Source of the DNA: Pontibacter mangrovi
Lineage (GTDB): Bacteria > Bacteroidota > Bacteroidia > Cytophagales > Hymenobacteraceae
Length of the DNA stretch: 64,000 nucleotides
Direction: 5' to 3'
Assembly (NCBI RefSeq): GCF_006385705.1
Contig: NZ_VFRQ01000007.1
Span: 278,377-342,376, forward strand
A program made the translations under genes and the position numbers. The notes under the pieces are model-generated. The model was not told where the DNA came from, ran no database searches, and saw only the letters and a list, made by a program, of their open reading frames with translations. Positions 25,885 to 35,637 of the stretch are shown here, one piece after another (positions within the stretch are counted from its first letter, which is position 1; every line of letters starts with the position of its first letter).

Positions 25885-28800
25885 ATGATTTCAGATGTTT
25901 TTATAAGAAGGCCCGTCACCTCCATCGTGATCTCCATTGTGATCGTGCTGGTGGGGGTGCTGGCTATGATGAACCTGCCCGTAACGCAGTACCCGGACAT
26001 CTCCCCTCCTACGGTTTCTGTTTCTGCCAACTATACCGGCGCTGACGCGCAGACGGTGGAGCAGACGGTGGCTACGCCTGTGGAAACGCAGATCAACGGA
26101 ACGCCGGGCATGGCCTATATCACCTCTACCAACACCAGTACCGGGCAGATGAACATGTCGGTTACCTTTGAGATCGGCACCGACATCGATATTGCCACGC
26201 TGGACGTGCAGAACAGGGCCAGTATTGCTGAGCCAAGCCTGCCCGAGGAAGTAAGGCGCCTGGGCGTGACCGTGCGGAAGCGTAACCCAAGCATCATGAT
26301 GGTGGTGGGTATTTTCTCGCCTAAGGGCACGCATGACATCCAGTACCTGGATAACTTCACCAACATTTTTGTGCGCGACGCCTTGCTTCGTGTGCCGGGG
26401 GTGGGTGATATCAATGCCCTGGGGCAGGACTTTAGTATGCGCGTGTGGCTGAAGCCGGACAAACTGGCCCAGTACAATATCAGCACCAGCGAGATAACTG
26501 CCGCCATACAGGAGCAGAACCTGCAGGTGGCTGCGGGAACCGTGGGCGCCAAGCCGCAGCACGACTCTCAGGCTTTCCAGTACCCGATCACCGTAAAAGG
26601 ACGCCTGCAGACCCAGGAGGAGTTCGGCAACATCATCGTGCGCACCAATCCGCAGGATGGTAGCCTGGTATACTTACGCGATGTGGCACGGCTGGAGTTT
26701 GGCCGCTTCGACTATGGCCGCGCCGCTACCATCAATGGCAAGCCTTCCACCATTCTGCTCATGTACCAGGCACCCGGCAGTAACGCCCTGGAGACAGCAG
26801 ATGGCATATATGCCGCCCTGGAGGACCTGAAAGCCACTTTCCCGGCTGACGTAGACTATGTGGTGTCGTTTGAGACGGTATCGGTAGTGCAGGTGTCCAT
26901 CAACGAGGTGGTGCACACGCTGGTAGAGGCGCTGATTCTGGTAATCATAGTGGTGTTCCTCTTCCTGCAAAGCTGGCGCGCCACGCTGGTGCCCATCCTG
27001 GCTATCCCGGTGTCCATCATCGGTACCTTTATTTTCTTTATTCCGCTAGGCTTTACCATCAACACGCTGACGCTTTTTGGCTTCGTGCTGGCCATAGGTA
27101 TTGTGGTAGACGACGCCATTGTAGTGGTGGAGGCTGTGCAGCATTACATAGACCATGAACGGCTGTCGGCCAGGGAGGCCACGCGCAAAGCCATGAAGGA
27201 TATTACCGCACCGGTAATCGCCATTGCCCTGATTCTGGCGGCGGTGTTTATACCGGTGGGCTTTATACCAGGCATCGTAGGTAGATTGTACCAACAGTTT
27301 GCCATCACCATAGCCATCTCGGTGCTGATCTCTGCCTTCGTGGCCCTTACTCTGACGCCTGCCCTGTGCTCGCTGATGCTCAAGCCGATGAACGTGAACA
27401 GGGACTCCAAAGGCCTGAACAAGTTCTTCTACCTGTTTAACAACTGGTTTGCCCGCACAACCGAGTCCTACTCGCATGGGGTGCGTAAAAGTATAAAAGC
27501 TACGCCACTGGTGCTTATCCTGCTGGTTTGCCTTTATGTGGGTACCGTGGGGCTGTTTGCCACCAAGCCTACCGGCTTTATACCTACCGAGGACGAAGGG
27601 CGCCTTTTCGTAGCGATAGAGTTGCCGGAAGGCTCCTCTGCCACCAGAACAGAGGCGACGCTGGCTGAAATAGGGACGATCATGGCAGACATTCCGGCCA
27701 TCCGCAACTATACGGCTATCGGGGGACTGAATGCCATTAACTTCTCCTTCAAATCGAACAGCGGTACCATCTTCCTGCAACTGCAGCCCTGGGACCAGCG
27801 GGAGGATGAGGCGGACCAGTTGCAGGGCGTTATGAACACGCTAAACCAGCGCTTTGCCGCCATTAAAGAAGCCAACATCCGGGTGGTAGCGCCGCCTGCC
27901 ATTCCTGGTTTGGGCCAGTCCGGCGGCTTTAGCTTTATGCTGGAGCAAAGAGCCGGCGGCGACATCAAGGCTTTTGAGGCAACGCTTGGGCAGTTTGTGG
28001 CTGCTGCCAATGCCCGGCCTGAGATTGCCATGGCCTATAGTTTCTTTAACACCCGCACCCCAGGCTATGAAGTAACGGTAGACCGCGAAAAAACAAAGCA
28101 GCTGGGAGTGAACATTGCGGATGTATATGCCACCATGTCCTCGCTGATGGGTAGCCGCTACATTAATGACTTTACGCGCTACGGCCGTAACTTCAGGGTA
28201 GTGGCCCAGGCCGACACGGCTTACCGCATGGATATTGAAAGCCTGAACCAGTATTACGTGATGAACCGCCAGGGAGGATCGGTGCCGCTGAGCGCGCTGA
28301 TTACTTCCAAGCTGGTGGAGAACCCTGCCGTAATCTCGCACTACAACCTGTTTAGGGCTGCCGAGGTGATGGGTAGCGCCGCGCCGGGCTACAGTAGCGG
28401 CCAGGCACTGCAGGCGCTGCAGGAGGTGGCGGCACAGGTGCTGCCGGCCGGCTACGGTTACGACTTCTCGGGCCTGAGCCGGGAGGAACTGGCGGCCGGA
28501 AACAGCACGGTCTATATCTTCACGCTTTCTATCCTGCTGGTGCTGTTGCTGCTGGCGGCGCTGTATGAAAGCTGGTCTGTGCCGTTCTCCATACTTTTCG
28601 CCATTCCTCTAGGGATGTTCGGTGCCATTCTGGCGCTGACGCTGCTGCCTAAGCTGGACAACAACGTGTACGCGCAGATCGGTATGATTACGCTGATTGG
28701 TTTGGCCGCCAAGAACGCCATTCTGATTGTGGAGTTTGCCAAAGAGCGCGTGGACCGGGGCATGGAGCTGATAGAGGCGACGATAGAAGCTGTAAAACTG

Positions 28801-29073
28801 CGTCTGCGCCCGATCCTGATGACCTCCATGGCCTTTATTCTGGGCGTGGTTCCATTGGCGCTGGCATCTGGTGCCGGAGCCGTATCGCGTCAAACTATCG
28901 GTTGGGTAGTGATTGGCGGTATGCTGGCCGCCACGTTCCTGGCGATCTTTATTGTGCCGGTGCTCTATGTGGTCATCACCCGTTTGGCCTATGGCAAGAA
29001 AGGACTGGCTGAGCTGCGTGCCCAAGCCGACAACCGAGAAGATGAGGGGGGCGACCCTGCTTACGTTAACTAA
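25885..29073 (+). CDS. RND inner-membrane efflux transporter (HAE1, AcrB/MexB type)
   Basis: 1062 residues, the usual length. It has twelve membrane helices in two halves. The first half opens with MISDVFIRRPVTSIVIS, and the proton-relay helix 4 contains GIVVDDAIVVVEAV with the Asp pair. Large periplasmic porter loops follow helices 1 and 7. Family knowledge assigns proton-driven export of amphiphilic drugs, detergents or lipids. It ends the tetR-tolC-mfp-rnd cluster with a terminator. The substrate cannot be told. Confidence 0.95.
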   Translation: MISDVFIRRPVTSIVISIVIVLVGVLAMMNLPVTQYPDISPPTVSVSANYTGADAQTVEQTVATPVETQINGTPGMAYITSTNTSTGQMNMSVTFEIGTDIDIATLDVQNRASIAEPSLPEEVRRLGVTVRKRNPSIMMVVGIFSPKGTHDIQYLDNFTNIFVRDALLRVPGVGDINALGQDFSMRVWLKPDKLAQYNISTSEITAAIQEQNLQVAAGTVGAKPQHDSQAFQYPITVKGRLQTQEEFGNIIVRTNPQDGSLVYLRDVARLEFGRFDYGRAATINGKPSTILLMYQAPGSNALETADGIYAALEDLKATFPADVDYVVSFETVSVVQVSINEVVHTLVEALILVIIVVFLFLQSWRATLVPILAIPVSIIGTFIFFIPLGFTINTLTLFGFVLAIGIVVDDAIVVVEAVQHYIDHERLSAREATRKAMKDITAPVIAIALILAAVFIPVGFIPGIVGRLYQQFAITIAISVLISAFVALTLTPALCSLMLKPMNVNRDSKGLNKFFYLFNNWFARTTESYSHGVRKSIKATPLVLILLVCLYVGTVGLFATKPTGFIPTEDEGRLFVAIELPEGSSATRTEATLAEIGTIMADIPAIRNYTAIGGLNAINFSFKSNSGTIFLQLQPWDQREDEADQLQGVMNTLNQRFAAIKEANIRVVAPPAIPGLGQSGGFSFMLEQRAGGDIKAFEATLGQFVAAANARPEIAMAYSFFNTRTPGYEVTVDREKTKQLGVNIADVYATMSSLMGSRYINDFTRYGRNFRVVAQADTAYRMDIESLNQYYVMNRQGGSVPLSALITSKLVENPAVISHYNLFRAAEVMGSAAPGYSSGQALQALQEVAAQVLPAGYGYDFSGLSREELAAGNSTVYIFTLSILLVLLLLAALYESWSVPFSILFAIPLGMFGAILALTLLPKLDNNVYAQIGMITLIGLAAKNAILIVEFAKERVDRGMELIEATIEAVKLRLRPILMTSMAFILGVVPLALASGAGAVSRQTIGWVVIGGMLAATFLAIFIVPVLYVVITRLAYGKKGLAELRAQADNREDEGGDPAYVN

Positions 29074-29116
29074 ACTCAACAACAAGAACCGAGTAACCTA
29101 AATACTACCGTTCAGA

Positions 29117-29152
29117 CAGCCCCGCCTCATTGAGACGGGGCTGTTTTTTTTT
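29117..29152 (+). terminator. Terminator of the RND operon
   Basis: CAGCCCCGCCTC pairs with GAGACGGGGCTG (one mismatch) around a 3-nt loop, followed by eight or more T. Confidence 0.85.
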
Positions 29153-29340
29153 GGCATCTCCCCTATCCACTGCCTTATTTAACTACTTGCTGTCCGATAA
29201 CCCATAGGAGCGAAGGAGACTACAGGCCCTCCCCTGCTTAGAAGGTCAGGCAGCAGGTAAAAGCTTAAATTTTTCCTGCGCATCTTTAATCTGGCAATGG
29301 GGCAACCTCTTAAAATACTTCACAATCAATCATTTATACT

Positions 29341-29362
29341 TTAAGTGATAAAAATCACTTAA
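29341..29362. promoter_or_regulatory. Crp/Fnr-type palindromic operator before nirK
   Basis: TTAAGTGAT, four A, ATCACTTAA is a perfect 9-bp dyad with a 4-nt spacer, matching the GTGAT-N4-ATCAC half-site geometry of Crp/Fnr-family regulators. It lies about 75 nt before the nirK start codon. Regulation by oxygen or nitric oxide is inferred. Confidence 0.65.
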
Positions 29363-29366
29363 GTGT

Positions 29367-29380
29367 ATGACTACTGTCAT
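29367..29380. promoter_or_regulatory. Second dyad before nirK, TGAC-N4-GTCA type
   Basis: ATGAC TACT GTCAT is a perfect dyad starting 4 nt after the first. TGAC-N4-GTCA resembles HcpR-type sites, another Crp/Fnr branch that senses nitrosative stress. Confidence 0.45.
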
Positions 29381-29437
29381 AAGTGGCGTGGCGGCCGTGC
29401 TGTTATTTAGCATCAGAAAACCACTAAACATCTGCTT

Positions 29438-30913
29438 ATGAAAAGGTCTACCATCCAAAAATCAGTCGTGCTGGCCGCTCTTGGCTTATATAGTATAGGC
29501 ATCCTGAGTTCCTGCAGCACACAAACCTCCCAGGCTGAAACAACGGCAAATACAGAGGAAGCCACTCCTAAAGAGCTGCCTGTGATTCAGGCCGAGCTGA
29601 CGGATGCGCCGCTGGTGCCGGCTCCCATTGCACGTAAACATGCCGCCAAGGTGGTGGTAAACCTGGAGGTGAAGGAAGTAGTGAAGCGCCTGGCCGATGG
29701 TGTGGACTATACTTTCTGGACCTTTGGCGGCTCCGTGCCGGGCAAGTTTATCCGTATCCGCCAGCATGATGAGGTGGAGTTTCACCTGATGAACCACCCG
29801 GACAGCAAGAACCCGCACAACATCGACCTGCACGCCGTAACCGGTCCGGGTGGTGGCGCGGCCTCCACCTTTACTGCGCCGGGCCACGAAACGGTTTTCA
29901 ACTTTAAGGCCCTGAACCCTGGCCTGTATGTGTACCACTGCGCCACAGCGCCGGTAGGTATGCACATAGCCAACGGCATGTATGGCCTTATTTTGGTGGA
30001 GCCGGAGGAAGGCTTGCCAGCAGTAGACAAGGAGTACTACGTGATGCAGGGCGACTTCTACACCAAAGGCGACTTTGGCGATCCCGGCCTGCAGCCCTTC
30101 GACATGCAGAAGGCCCTGAACGAGAATCCGTCTTATGTCGTGTTCAACGGCTCTGTAGGTGCCCTCACCGGCGACAAGGCGCTGACTGCCAAGGTAGGTG
30201 AGAAAGTGCGCCTGTTTGTAGGCAACGGCGGTCCGAACATGATCTCCTCTTTCCACGTCATCGGCGAGATCTTCGACAAAGTATACACCGAGGGCGGCTC
30301 TAAGGCAAACGAGAACATTCAGACCACGCTGGTACCTGCCGGCGGCGCAGCCATCACGGAGTTCAAAACCGATGTGCCGGGCAACTATGTGCTGGTCGAC
30401 CACTCAATCTTCCGGGCCTTCAACAAAGGCGCTTTGGGTATGCTGAAAGTAGAGGGAGGCGACGAAAAGAACATCTACTCCGGCCAAATACTGGATAAGA
30501 TCTACCAGCCAGAGGGCAGCACGCTGCAGGAAATGCCAACAGCCAGCGCGCCTAAGGCAGCCGTGGCCACCAACAAGGAGATGCGTCTGGAGCTGGGTAA
30601 AACGCTGTATGCCCAAAACTGCCAGGCCTGCCACCAGGCTGAGGGCCAGGGCATTAAAGGCGCCTTCCCTCCTCTTGCCAAATCCGACTTCCTGAACACC
30701 GACGTGAACCGAGCCATTGGGGTGGTAGCGCACGGCCTGGAAGGACAGATCAAGGTGAACGGCGAGCTCTACAACAGCACTATGCCGAAGCTGAAGCTCT
30801 CTGATGAGGAAATTGCCAACGTACTGACCTTTGTGATGAACAACTGGGGCAACAAGGGTGGCGAGGTAACCCCTGCTCAGGTAGATAAAGCGAAGAAATC
30901 CTTTAAGCACTAA
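29438..30913 (+). CDS. nirK: Copper nitrite reductase fused to cytochrome c
   Basis: 491 residues, a predicted lipoprotein (LSSC, Cys26). Two cupredoxin domains span about 70-345. Type 1 copper ligands H127, C168, H176 and M181 are present, as are type 2 ligands H132, H167 and H322, and the catalytic pair D130 and H273. A C-terminal class I cytochrome c domain (about 385-475) has C395-QA-C398-H399 and probable axial M449. It reduces nitrite to nitric oxide in the periplasm, and the fused haem would deliver electrons directly. Two palindromic operators precede it and three accessory genes follow on the same strand. Confidence 0.95.
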   Translation: MKRSTIQKSVVLAALGLYSIGILSSCSTQTSQAETTANTEEATPKELPVIQAELTDAPLVPAPIARKHAAKVVVNLEVKEVVKRLADGVDYTFWTFGGSVPGKFIRIRQHDEVEFHLMNHPDSKNPHNIDLHAVTGPGGGAASTFTAPGHETVFNFKALNPGLYVYHCATAPVGMHIANGMYGLILVEPEEGLPAVDKEYYVMQGDFYTKGDFGDPGLQPFDMQKALNENPSYVVFNGSVGALTGDKALTAKVGEKVRLFVGNGGPNMISSFHVIGEIFDKVYTEGGSKANENIQTTLVPAGGAAITEFKTDVPGNYVLVDHSIFRAFNKGALGMLKVEGGDEKNIYSGQILDKIYQPEGSTLQEMPTASAPKAAVATNKEMRLELGKTLYAQNCQACHQAEGQGIKGAFPPLAKSDFLNTDVNRAIGVVAHGLEGQIKVNGELYNSTMPKLKLSDEEIANVLTFVMNNWGNKGGEVTPAQVDKAKKSFKH

Positions 30914-30923
30914 TTTACCAGCA

Positions 30924-31712
30924 ATGCACCACAGACTAACGCTTATCGTTCTGCTGGCTGTTTTCTGCTGGAAAGCACAGGCACAAAAGTCTCTCCCGCA
31001 AGCCATGGTTTTGGTAAAGGGAGGCACTTTTGTGCCCCTTTACGGAGGTGACTCCACTGCCGTGAAAGTACAGAGCTTTCTGCTCGACGTTTACCCGGTG
31101 ACAAACCAGCAATACCTGGACTTCCTGCAGAAGAACCCCGCTTGGCGCAAATCGGCGGTAAAGAAAATATTTGCCGACCAGAACTACCTGCGTGGCTGGG
31201 AAACGGACTTAAGCTATGGCCCTAACCCGGAAAAGATCAGTAACAGCCCGGTGGTGAGCGTGTCGTGGTTTGCGGCGAAGGCTTACTGCGAGTGCCAGGG
31301 CAAGCGCCTGGCCACGGTGGAGGAGTGGGAATATGCCGCCATGGCCAGCGAAACCAAAGCCAATGCGGCCAACGATGAAAAGTTTTACCAGCGCAGTATC
31401 GAGTGGTACAGCCAGCCCAACCCTACTTACCTGCCGCCTGTGCAGCAAAGCTTTAAAAACTACTATGGCCTGTACGGCATGATCGGGCTGGTGTGGGAAT
31501 GGACGCAGGACTTTAACTCCGCCCTTCTCATCGGCGAATCCAGGGCCAACGCCAGCCTGGACAGGCAACTGTTCTGCGGCTCCGGCTCCAGCGGTGCCAA
31601 AGACACCAAGAACTACGTGGCTTTTATGCGCTATGCCTTCCGCTCCAGCCTAAAGGCCAACTACACGGTCTCCAACCTGGGCTTCCGCTGTGCCCAAAGC
31701 CTGCAGCCATAG
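30924..31712 (+). CDS. nirV: NirV-like protein with formylglycine-generating-enzyme fold
   Basis: 262 residues with a signal peptide (LIVLLAVFCWKAQAQ). The SUMF1/FGE-sulfatase fold is clear: MVLVKGGTFVPL, DVYPVTNQQYLDFL, VSWFAAKAYCECQGKRLATVEEWEYAA, GLVWEWTQDF and LGFRCA at the end. NirV proteins of this fold follow nirK in many denitrifiers, with no proven biochemical role. The gene starts 10 nt after nirK. I infer a function in maturation of or electron supply to NirK. True sulfatase activation is less likely since no sulfatase is near. Confidence 0.85.
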   Translation: MHHRLTLIVLLAVFCWKAQAQKSLPQAMVLVKGGTFVPLYGGDSTAVKVQSFLLDVYPVTNQQYLDFLQKNPAWRKSAVKKIFADQNYLRGWETDLSYGPNPEKISNSPVVSVSWFAAKAYCECQGKRLATVEEWEYAAMASETKANAANDEKFYQRSIEWYSQPNPTYLPPVQQSFKNYYGLYGMIGLVWEWTQDFNSALLIGESRANASLDRQLFCGSGSSGAKDTKNYVAFMRYAFRSSLKANYTVSNLGFRCAQSLQP

Positions 31713-31758
31713 CCTTTATACTTATTGATTCCCGCACAAACTATTTAAAGAAGTTACC

Positions 31759-32394
31759 ATGAAAAGCCTTTTCTGCCTCAGTTTTATACTTGCCCTGGCC
31801 CTGAGTGGCTGCAAACAGCCGCAACCCGCCGATGCGCATGCTTCGCACCAGGCTATGGCACCAACAGCAACGGCTGTGGCGACAAATCAGCCGCTCAGTG
31901 ATATGTCGCTGTACAACCTCTCCTCGGAGTGGCAAAACCAGAACGGGGAGCCGCTTACGCTGCCGCAGCTGCAGGGCAAAGTGCAGCTGATGGCCATGAT
32001 CTATACCAGCTGCACCTACGCCTGTCCCCGTATCGTGGCCGACCTCAGGCGCATTGAGGAGTCGCTGGACAAGTATGAGACAGGCGATGTGGGCATTGTG
32101 CTGGTCACCATGGACCCGGAAAACGACACGCCCGAAAAGCTGAAAGCCTTTGCCCAGGAAAATAAGCTGAACCCCGACCGCTGGACGCTGCTGACCAGCT
32201 CGGAGGCAAACATACAGGAGCTGGCGGTGCTGCTGAACATGAAGTATAAAAACAGCGGCAACGGTCAGATCGCGCACTCCAACATCATCTCGGTGCTGAA
32301 TGCGCAGGGAGAGATCATGCACCAGCAGCAGGGATTGGGCACCGACCCGGACGAGACGGTGAAAAGCATTGAGGCGCTGCTGCAGGCACTATAG
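31759..32394 (+). CDS. SCO1/SenC copper chaperone, lipoprotein
   Basis: 211 residues. The lipobox (ALSGC, Cys18) is followed by a thioredoxin fold with the copper motif C85-TYA-C89-P and a distal His in QIAHSN. SCO proteins deliver copper to periplasmic or membrane cuproenzymes such as cytochrome oxidase CuA. Placed between nirV and the porin, it probably loads copper into NirK. Confidence 0.9.
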   Translation: MKSLFCLSFILALALSGCKQPQPADAHASHQAMAPTATAVATNQPLSDMSLYNLSSEWQNQNGEPLTLPQLQGKVQLMAMIYTSCTYACPRIVADLRRIEESLDKYETGDVGIVLVTMDPENDTPEKLKAFAQENKLNPDRWTLLTSSEANIQELAVLLNMKYKNSGNGQIAHSNIISVLNAQGEIMHQQQGLGTDPDETVKSIEALLQAL

Positions 32395-32434
32395 AATATT
32401 TTAATTACAAATGAACGCTTCAAACCACCTTGCC

Positions 32435-33856
32435 ATGAAAAAACGTGTACTTCAGCTTCTGCTTCTTTCCGGGGCAGGATTTATACTTTCCGCGCAAACA
32501 GCAACAGCGCAAGTCTCTTTCACGGGGCAGATCAGGACGAGAACAGAACTGCGCCACGGGCAAGGTTCTTTGCCTGCCAAAGATGCCAAGCCCAACTTTT
32601 TTACCAACCAGCGCACCCGCCTGAACCTAGGTTACACGACCGACAGGCTCCGGTTTTTGATCTCGGCGCAAGAAGTACGGGTGTGGGGCTCGGATCAGTC
32701 CACGATCAGCAACCTGGAAGGCAGCAAGCTGTTCCTGCACCAGGCCTGGGGCGAGCTCATCCTCAGCGATTCTTCTAGCATCAAAGTTGACAACCTAAGT
32801 ATAAAAGCTGGCCGGCAGGAGATCATGTACGACGACTCGCGGCTGCTGGGCAACCTGGACTGGCTGCAGCAGGCCCGCCGCCATGACGCTGTCATCCTCA
32901 AGTTCAGCAACAAAGGCTGGCAGGCTGATCTAGGCTTTGCCTTCAACCAGAACCACGGCCAGGACACGCCGGGCAAGAGCGGCAACATTTACCAAAGTAT
33001 ACCGGCTGCCCCGGTGGCGCCCGGCACCAACGGCATCGGTATGATGTATAAAAGTATGCAGTACGGCTATTTTGCCCGAAACGCAACGTTCGGCAGGCTG
33101 AGTCTGCTGCTGTTTAAGGATGACTTTCAGAAAACCCAGGTGCAGGACGGGGTGCTGCAGTATACCGAAGGCGTGAACAGCCGGGTAACCCTGGGAGGCG
33201 CGCTTTTCTCCAAGCTGTCGGATAACTTGCGGGTAAACGCTGCTGCCTACTACCAGGGTAACGACGACCGGCTTGGCAATACGCTGGAGGCCTATAACCT
33301 GACACTGGACGCCGCCTATACCTATGGCAAGCTCACCACCAACCCCGGCTTCGACTGGCTATCCGGTAACGGCAAAGACACCTCGGGCAACGTGAACCAC
33401 CGCTTCGACCCGCTCTACGGCACGCCGCACAAGTTCTGGGGCTTTATGGATTATTTTTATGTAGCCGATGCCTTTGGCACCGACGGCAACCCCACCCGCT
33501 CGCCAGGCTTGGTGGACTATTTCATCCGGAACAGGTATGTTGCCAGTGACAAGCTTTCAGCCTCGGTAGACCTGCATGCGTTTTATGCGGCCAACAGCTT
33601 TGCAGAGGGCGAGGTAAGCCCTCTGCGTGCTGGCGGAGCGGGCAGGCGACTGGCCACCGAAGCGGACCTGGTTCTCCAGTACGGCCTTTTCAAGAATGTA
33701 AGTATGGAGGCGGGTTACGCCATCATTTTTGCCACCGATAAGCTGGACATTTTAAAAGCCCCCGCCACCGACAAGCAGAACCACGGCCAATGGGCTTACC
33801 TCATGCTCAATTTGACTCCTGATTTTCTGGCAAAAACGGAGAAGGGAAAACAATAG
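32435..33856 (+). CDS. Alginate-export-type outer-membrane porin
   Basis: 473 residues from ATG at 32435. An upstream ATG at 32411 would add eight residues before a normal signal peptide (MKKRVLQLLLLSG...ATAQ). The mature part is a beta-barrel (GQIRTRTELRHG, TNQRTRLNLGY, KAGRQEIMYDDSRLLGNLDW) matching the alginate-export/porin superfamily common in Bacteroidota. The barrel may admit nitrite or copper complexes; this is inferred from position only. It ends the nirK cluster. Confidence 0.85.
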   Translation: MKKRVLQLLLLSGAGFILSAQTATAQVSFTGQIRTRTELRHGQGSLPAKDAKPNFFTNQRTRLNLGYTTDRLRFLISAQEVRVWGSDQSTISNLEGSKLFLHQAWGELILSDSSSIKVDNLSIKAGRQEIMYDDSRLLGNLDWLQQARRHDAVILKFSNKGWQADLGFAFNQNHGQDTPGKSGNIYQSIPAAPVAPGTNGIGMMYKSMQYGYFARNATFGRLSLLLFKDDFQKTQVQDGVLQYTEGVNSRVTLGGALFSKLSDNLRVNAAAYYQGNDDRLGNTLEAYNLTLDAAYTYGKLTTNPGFDWLSGNGKDTSGNVNHRFDPLYGTPHKFWGFMDYFYVADAFGTDGNPTRSPGLVDYFIRNRYVASDKLSASVDLHAFYAANSFAEGEVSPLRAGGAGRRLATEADLVLQYGLFKNVSMEAGYAIIFATDKLDILKAPATDKQNHGQWAYLMLNLTPDFLAKTEKGKQ

Positions 33857-33888
33857 CATACTTTTATAGGCTGTAAGTAAACTTAACC

Positions 33889-33919
33889 TTGTGAGTCTTA
33901 GACAAATCTCATAATTTTG
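33889..33919 (+). promoter_or_regulatory. Promoter of the following secreted protein gene
   Basis: TTG (33889-33891), 20 nt, TAATTTTG (33912-33919), consensus type, 28 nt before the start codon. It separates this gene from the nirK cluster. Confidence 0.7.
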
Positions 33920-33947
33920 ACATTCTCAATTTTATGAAAACAAGCTT

Positions 33948-34574
33948 ATGAGAAAAGTTTTACTTACAGTTATTTCCGTACTTACCTTGCTGCCCTGCCT
34001 GCAGGCACAGGACCTGATTACCAAACGCACCGGCGAGAAAGTTGAGGCAAAGGTTTTGGAGATTAATTCTTCCGAGATCAAGTATAAGCGCTTCAGCCAC
34101 CCGGAAGGGCCTACGTATGTTGTTCCCAAGTCAGAGGTTCTGCTGATAACCTACGAAGACAAGACATCCGAGGTGTTTGAACTGGAAGAGCACACGGCCA
34201 CTGTTTCTTCGGAGAACGTGCCAAGCCCCGTTGAGGTGTATAAACCGACCGCTAGTGTAGGCGGCCTTAATATGTATGTGAAGGGGCAGGCAGACGGAAG
34301 GCGTTTCTATGATGGCCATAAAGCCGCAGGAACAACCACGCTTATTGTAAGCCTCTTATCGCCTGTGGTCGGACTTATACCTGCCGGCATCACCTCGGCC
34401 GTGCCTCCCAAAGAGCATAACTGGGATGCTCCTAATAATCAGCTACTCCAGAACCCAGACTATAAAAGCGGGTACCTAAAATCAGCCCGAAGAAAAAAGG
34501 TGGGCAAAGTATTTACGAACTGGGGTATCGGACTTGGAGCGAATCTAATATTGGCGCTGATCATCATAAAATAA
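33948..34574 (+). CDS. Secreted protein of unknown function
   Basis: 208 residues. A signal peptide (LLTVISVLTLLPCLQAQ) is followed by DLITKRTGEKVEAKVLEINSSEIKYKRF and GPTYVVPKSEVLLITYE, a small beta-domain pattern seen in many uncharacterised Bacteroidota proteins. One membrane helix lies near 125-150 and another close to the C-terminus (LGANLILALIII). I do not know a function. It has its own promoter and terminator. Confidence 0.75.
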   Translation: MRKVLLTVISVLTLLPCLQAQDLITKRTGEKVEAKVLEINSSEIKYKRFSHPEGPTYVVPKSEVLLITYEDKTSEVFELEEHTATVSSENVPSPVEVYKPTASVGGLNMYVKGQADGRRFYDGHKAAGTTTLIVSLLSPVVGLIPAGITSAVPPKEHNWDAPNNQLLQNPDYKSGYLKSARRKKVGKVFTNWGIGLGANLILALIIIK

Positions 34575-34592
34575 ATAGAGATCAACTTCTAT

Positions 34593-34637
34593 AAAAAGGA
34601 AAGCCTCTGCCAAACCAGCAGAGGCTTTCCTTTTTAA
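34593..34637. terminator. Bidirectional terminator
   Basis: An exact stem of 18 bp (34593-34610 with 34618-34635) with A and T runs at its ends, between the secreted-protein gene and the convergent SDR gene. Confidence 0.85.
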
Positions 34638-34645
34638 GATATGTA

Positions 34646-35521
34646 CTACTGTCCTTTGCCGCGCATCTGCTTTTCCATGGCATCCCACATCTCCTGCGGA
34701 ATCTGGTCGAAAGCGTTAAACTCGCCGGCACCGTAAAGCCATTCGCCGCCGTCTATGGTCACCACCTCTCCGTTCACAAAAGAAGCGTAATCGGACACAA
34801 GGTAGGCCGCCAGGTTCGCCAGCTCCTGGTGCTCGCCAAAACGCCCTACCGGGATGCGCTTCACAGGGTCCAGCTTATCGGCCAGCTGCTTGGGGAACAG
34901 GCGCGTCCAGGCTCCTTCCGTGGGGAAAGGCCCCGGTGCGATGGCATTGGAGCGGATGCCATACTTGGCCCACTCAGACGCCAGCGAGCGCGTTAGCGCC
35001 AGCACCCCCGCCTTGGCGCAGGCAGAGGGCACCACATAGCCCGAGCCGGTCCAGGCGTAGGTGGTCACGATGTTCAGCACCGCCGCCTCCTGCTTCTCAC
35101 TGATCCAGAACTTTCCAAAGGCCAGCGTGCAGTTGTAGGTGCCTTTCAGCACGATGTCCGTGATCACATCGAAAGCTTTGTTGCTCAACCGCTCGGTGGG
35201 GCTCACAAAGTTCCCGGCAGCGTTGTTTACCAGCACATCCACCCGGCCAAACGCATCTGTGGCCGATTTCAGCATAGCCTCTACCTCGTTATACTTGCGC
35301 ACGTCGCAGGCAACGGGCAGCACCCGCCCTCCCGTTTCCTGCTCCAGCTCTTTGGCCGTCTGCTCCAGCACCTCCAGCTTGCGGCTGCAGATAACGGCGT
35401 TGGCGCCCAGTTCCAGAAAATACTTTACCATGGAGCGGCCAAGCCCCGTGCCGCCGCCGGTTACCACAATGGTTTTATCTTTCAGGGAGCCTTCTTTCAG
35501 CATTGGTTCAGCTTTCATCAT
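34646..35521 (-). CDS. SDR oxidoreductase, 2,4-dienoyl-CoA reductase type
   Basis: 291 residues. The Rossmann motif is TGGGTGLG, and NNAAGNFVSP is typical of mitochondrial-type 2,4-dienoyl-CoA reductases. The usual YxxxK site reads SACAK, with the preceding GSGYVVPSACAKAGV, as in the DECR group, where the lysine is kept and the tyrosine lies elsewhere. The enzyme would reduce dienoyl-CoA with NADPH during breakdown of unsaturated fatty acids. It is a single gene. Confidence 0.85.
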   Translation of the reverse strand: MMKAEPMLKEGSLKDKTIVVTGGGTGLGRSMVKYFLELGANAVICSRKLEVLEQTAKELEQETGGRVLPVACDVRKYNEVEAMLKSATDAFGRVDVLVNNAAGNFVSPTERLSNKAFDVITDIVLKGTYNCTLAFGKFWISEKQEAAVLNIVTTYAWTGSGYVVPSACAKAGVLALTRSLASEWAKYGIRSNAIAPGPFPTEGAWTRLFPKQLADKLDPVKRIPVGRFGEHQELANLAAYLVSDYASFVNGEVVTIDGGEWLYGAGEFNAFDQIPQEMWDAMEKQMRGKGQ

Positions 35522-35637
35522 AGGTCTATCGTTAAAGGTTATGCGGCTGTACGTATCCGCAACAGTTTTAGTATAAAGATAAGTATAGGCTTTGAAGTAT
35601 ACTTAAAGAACAACCGTTTCAGCAAAATTTAACGCAC

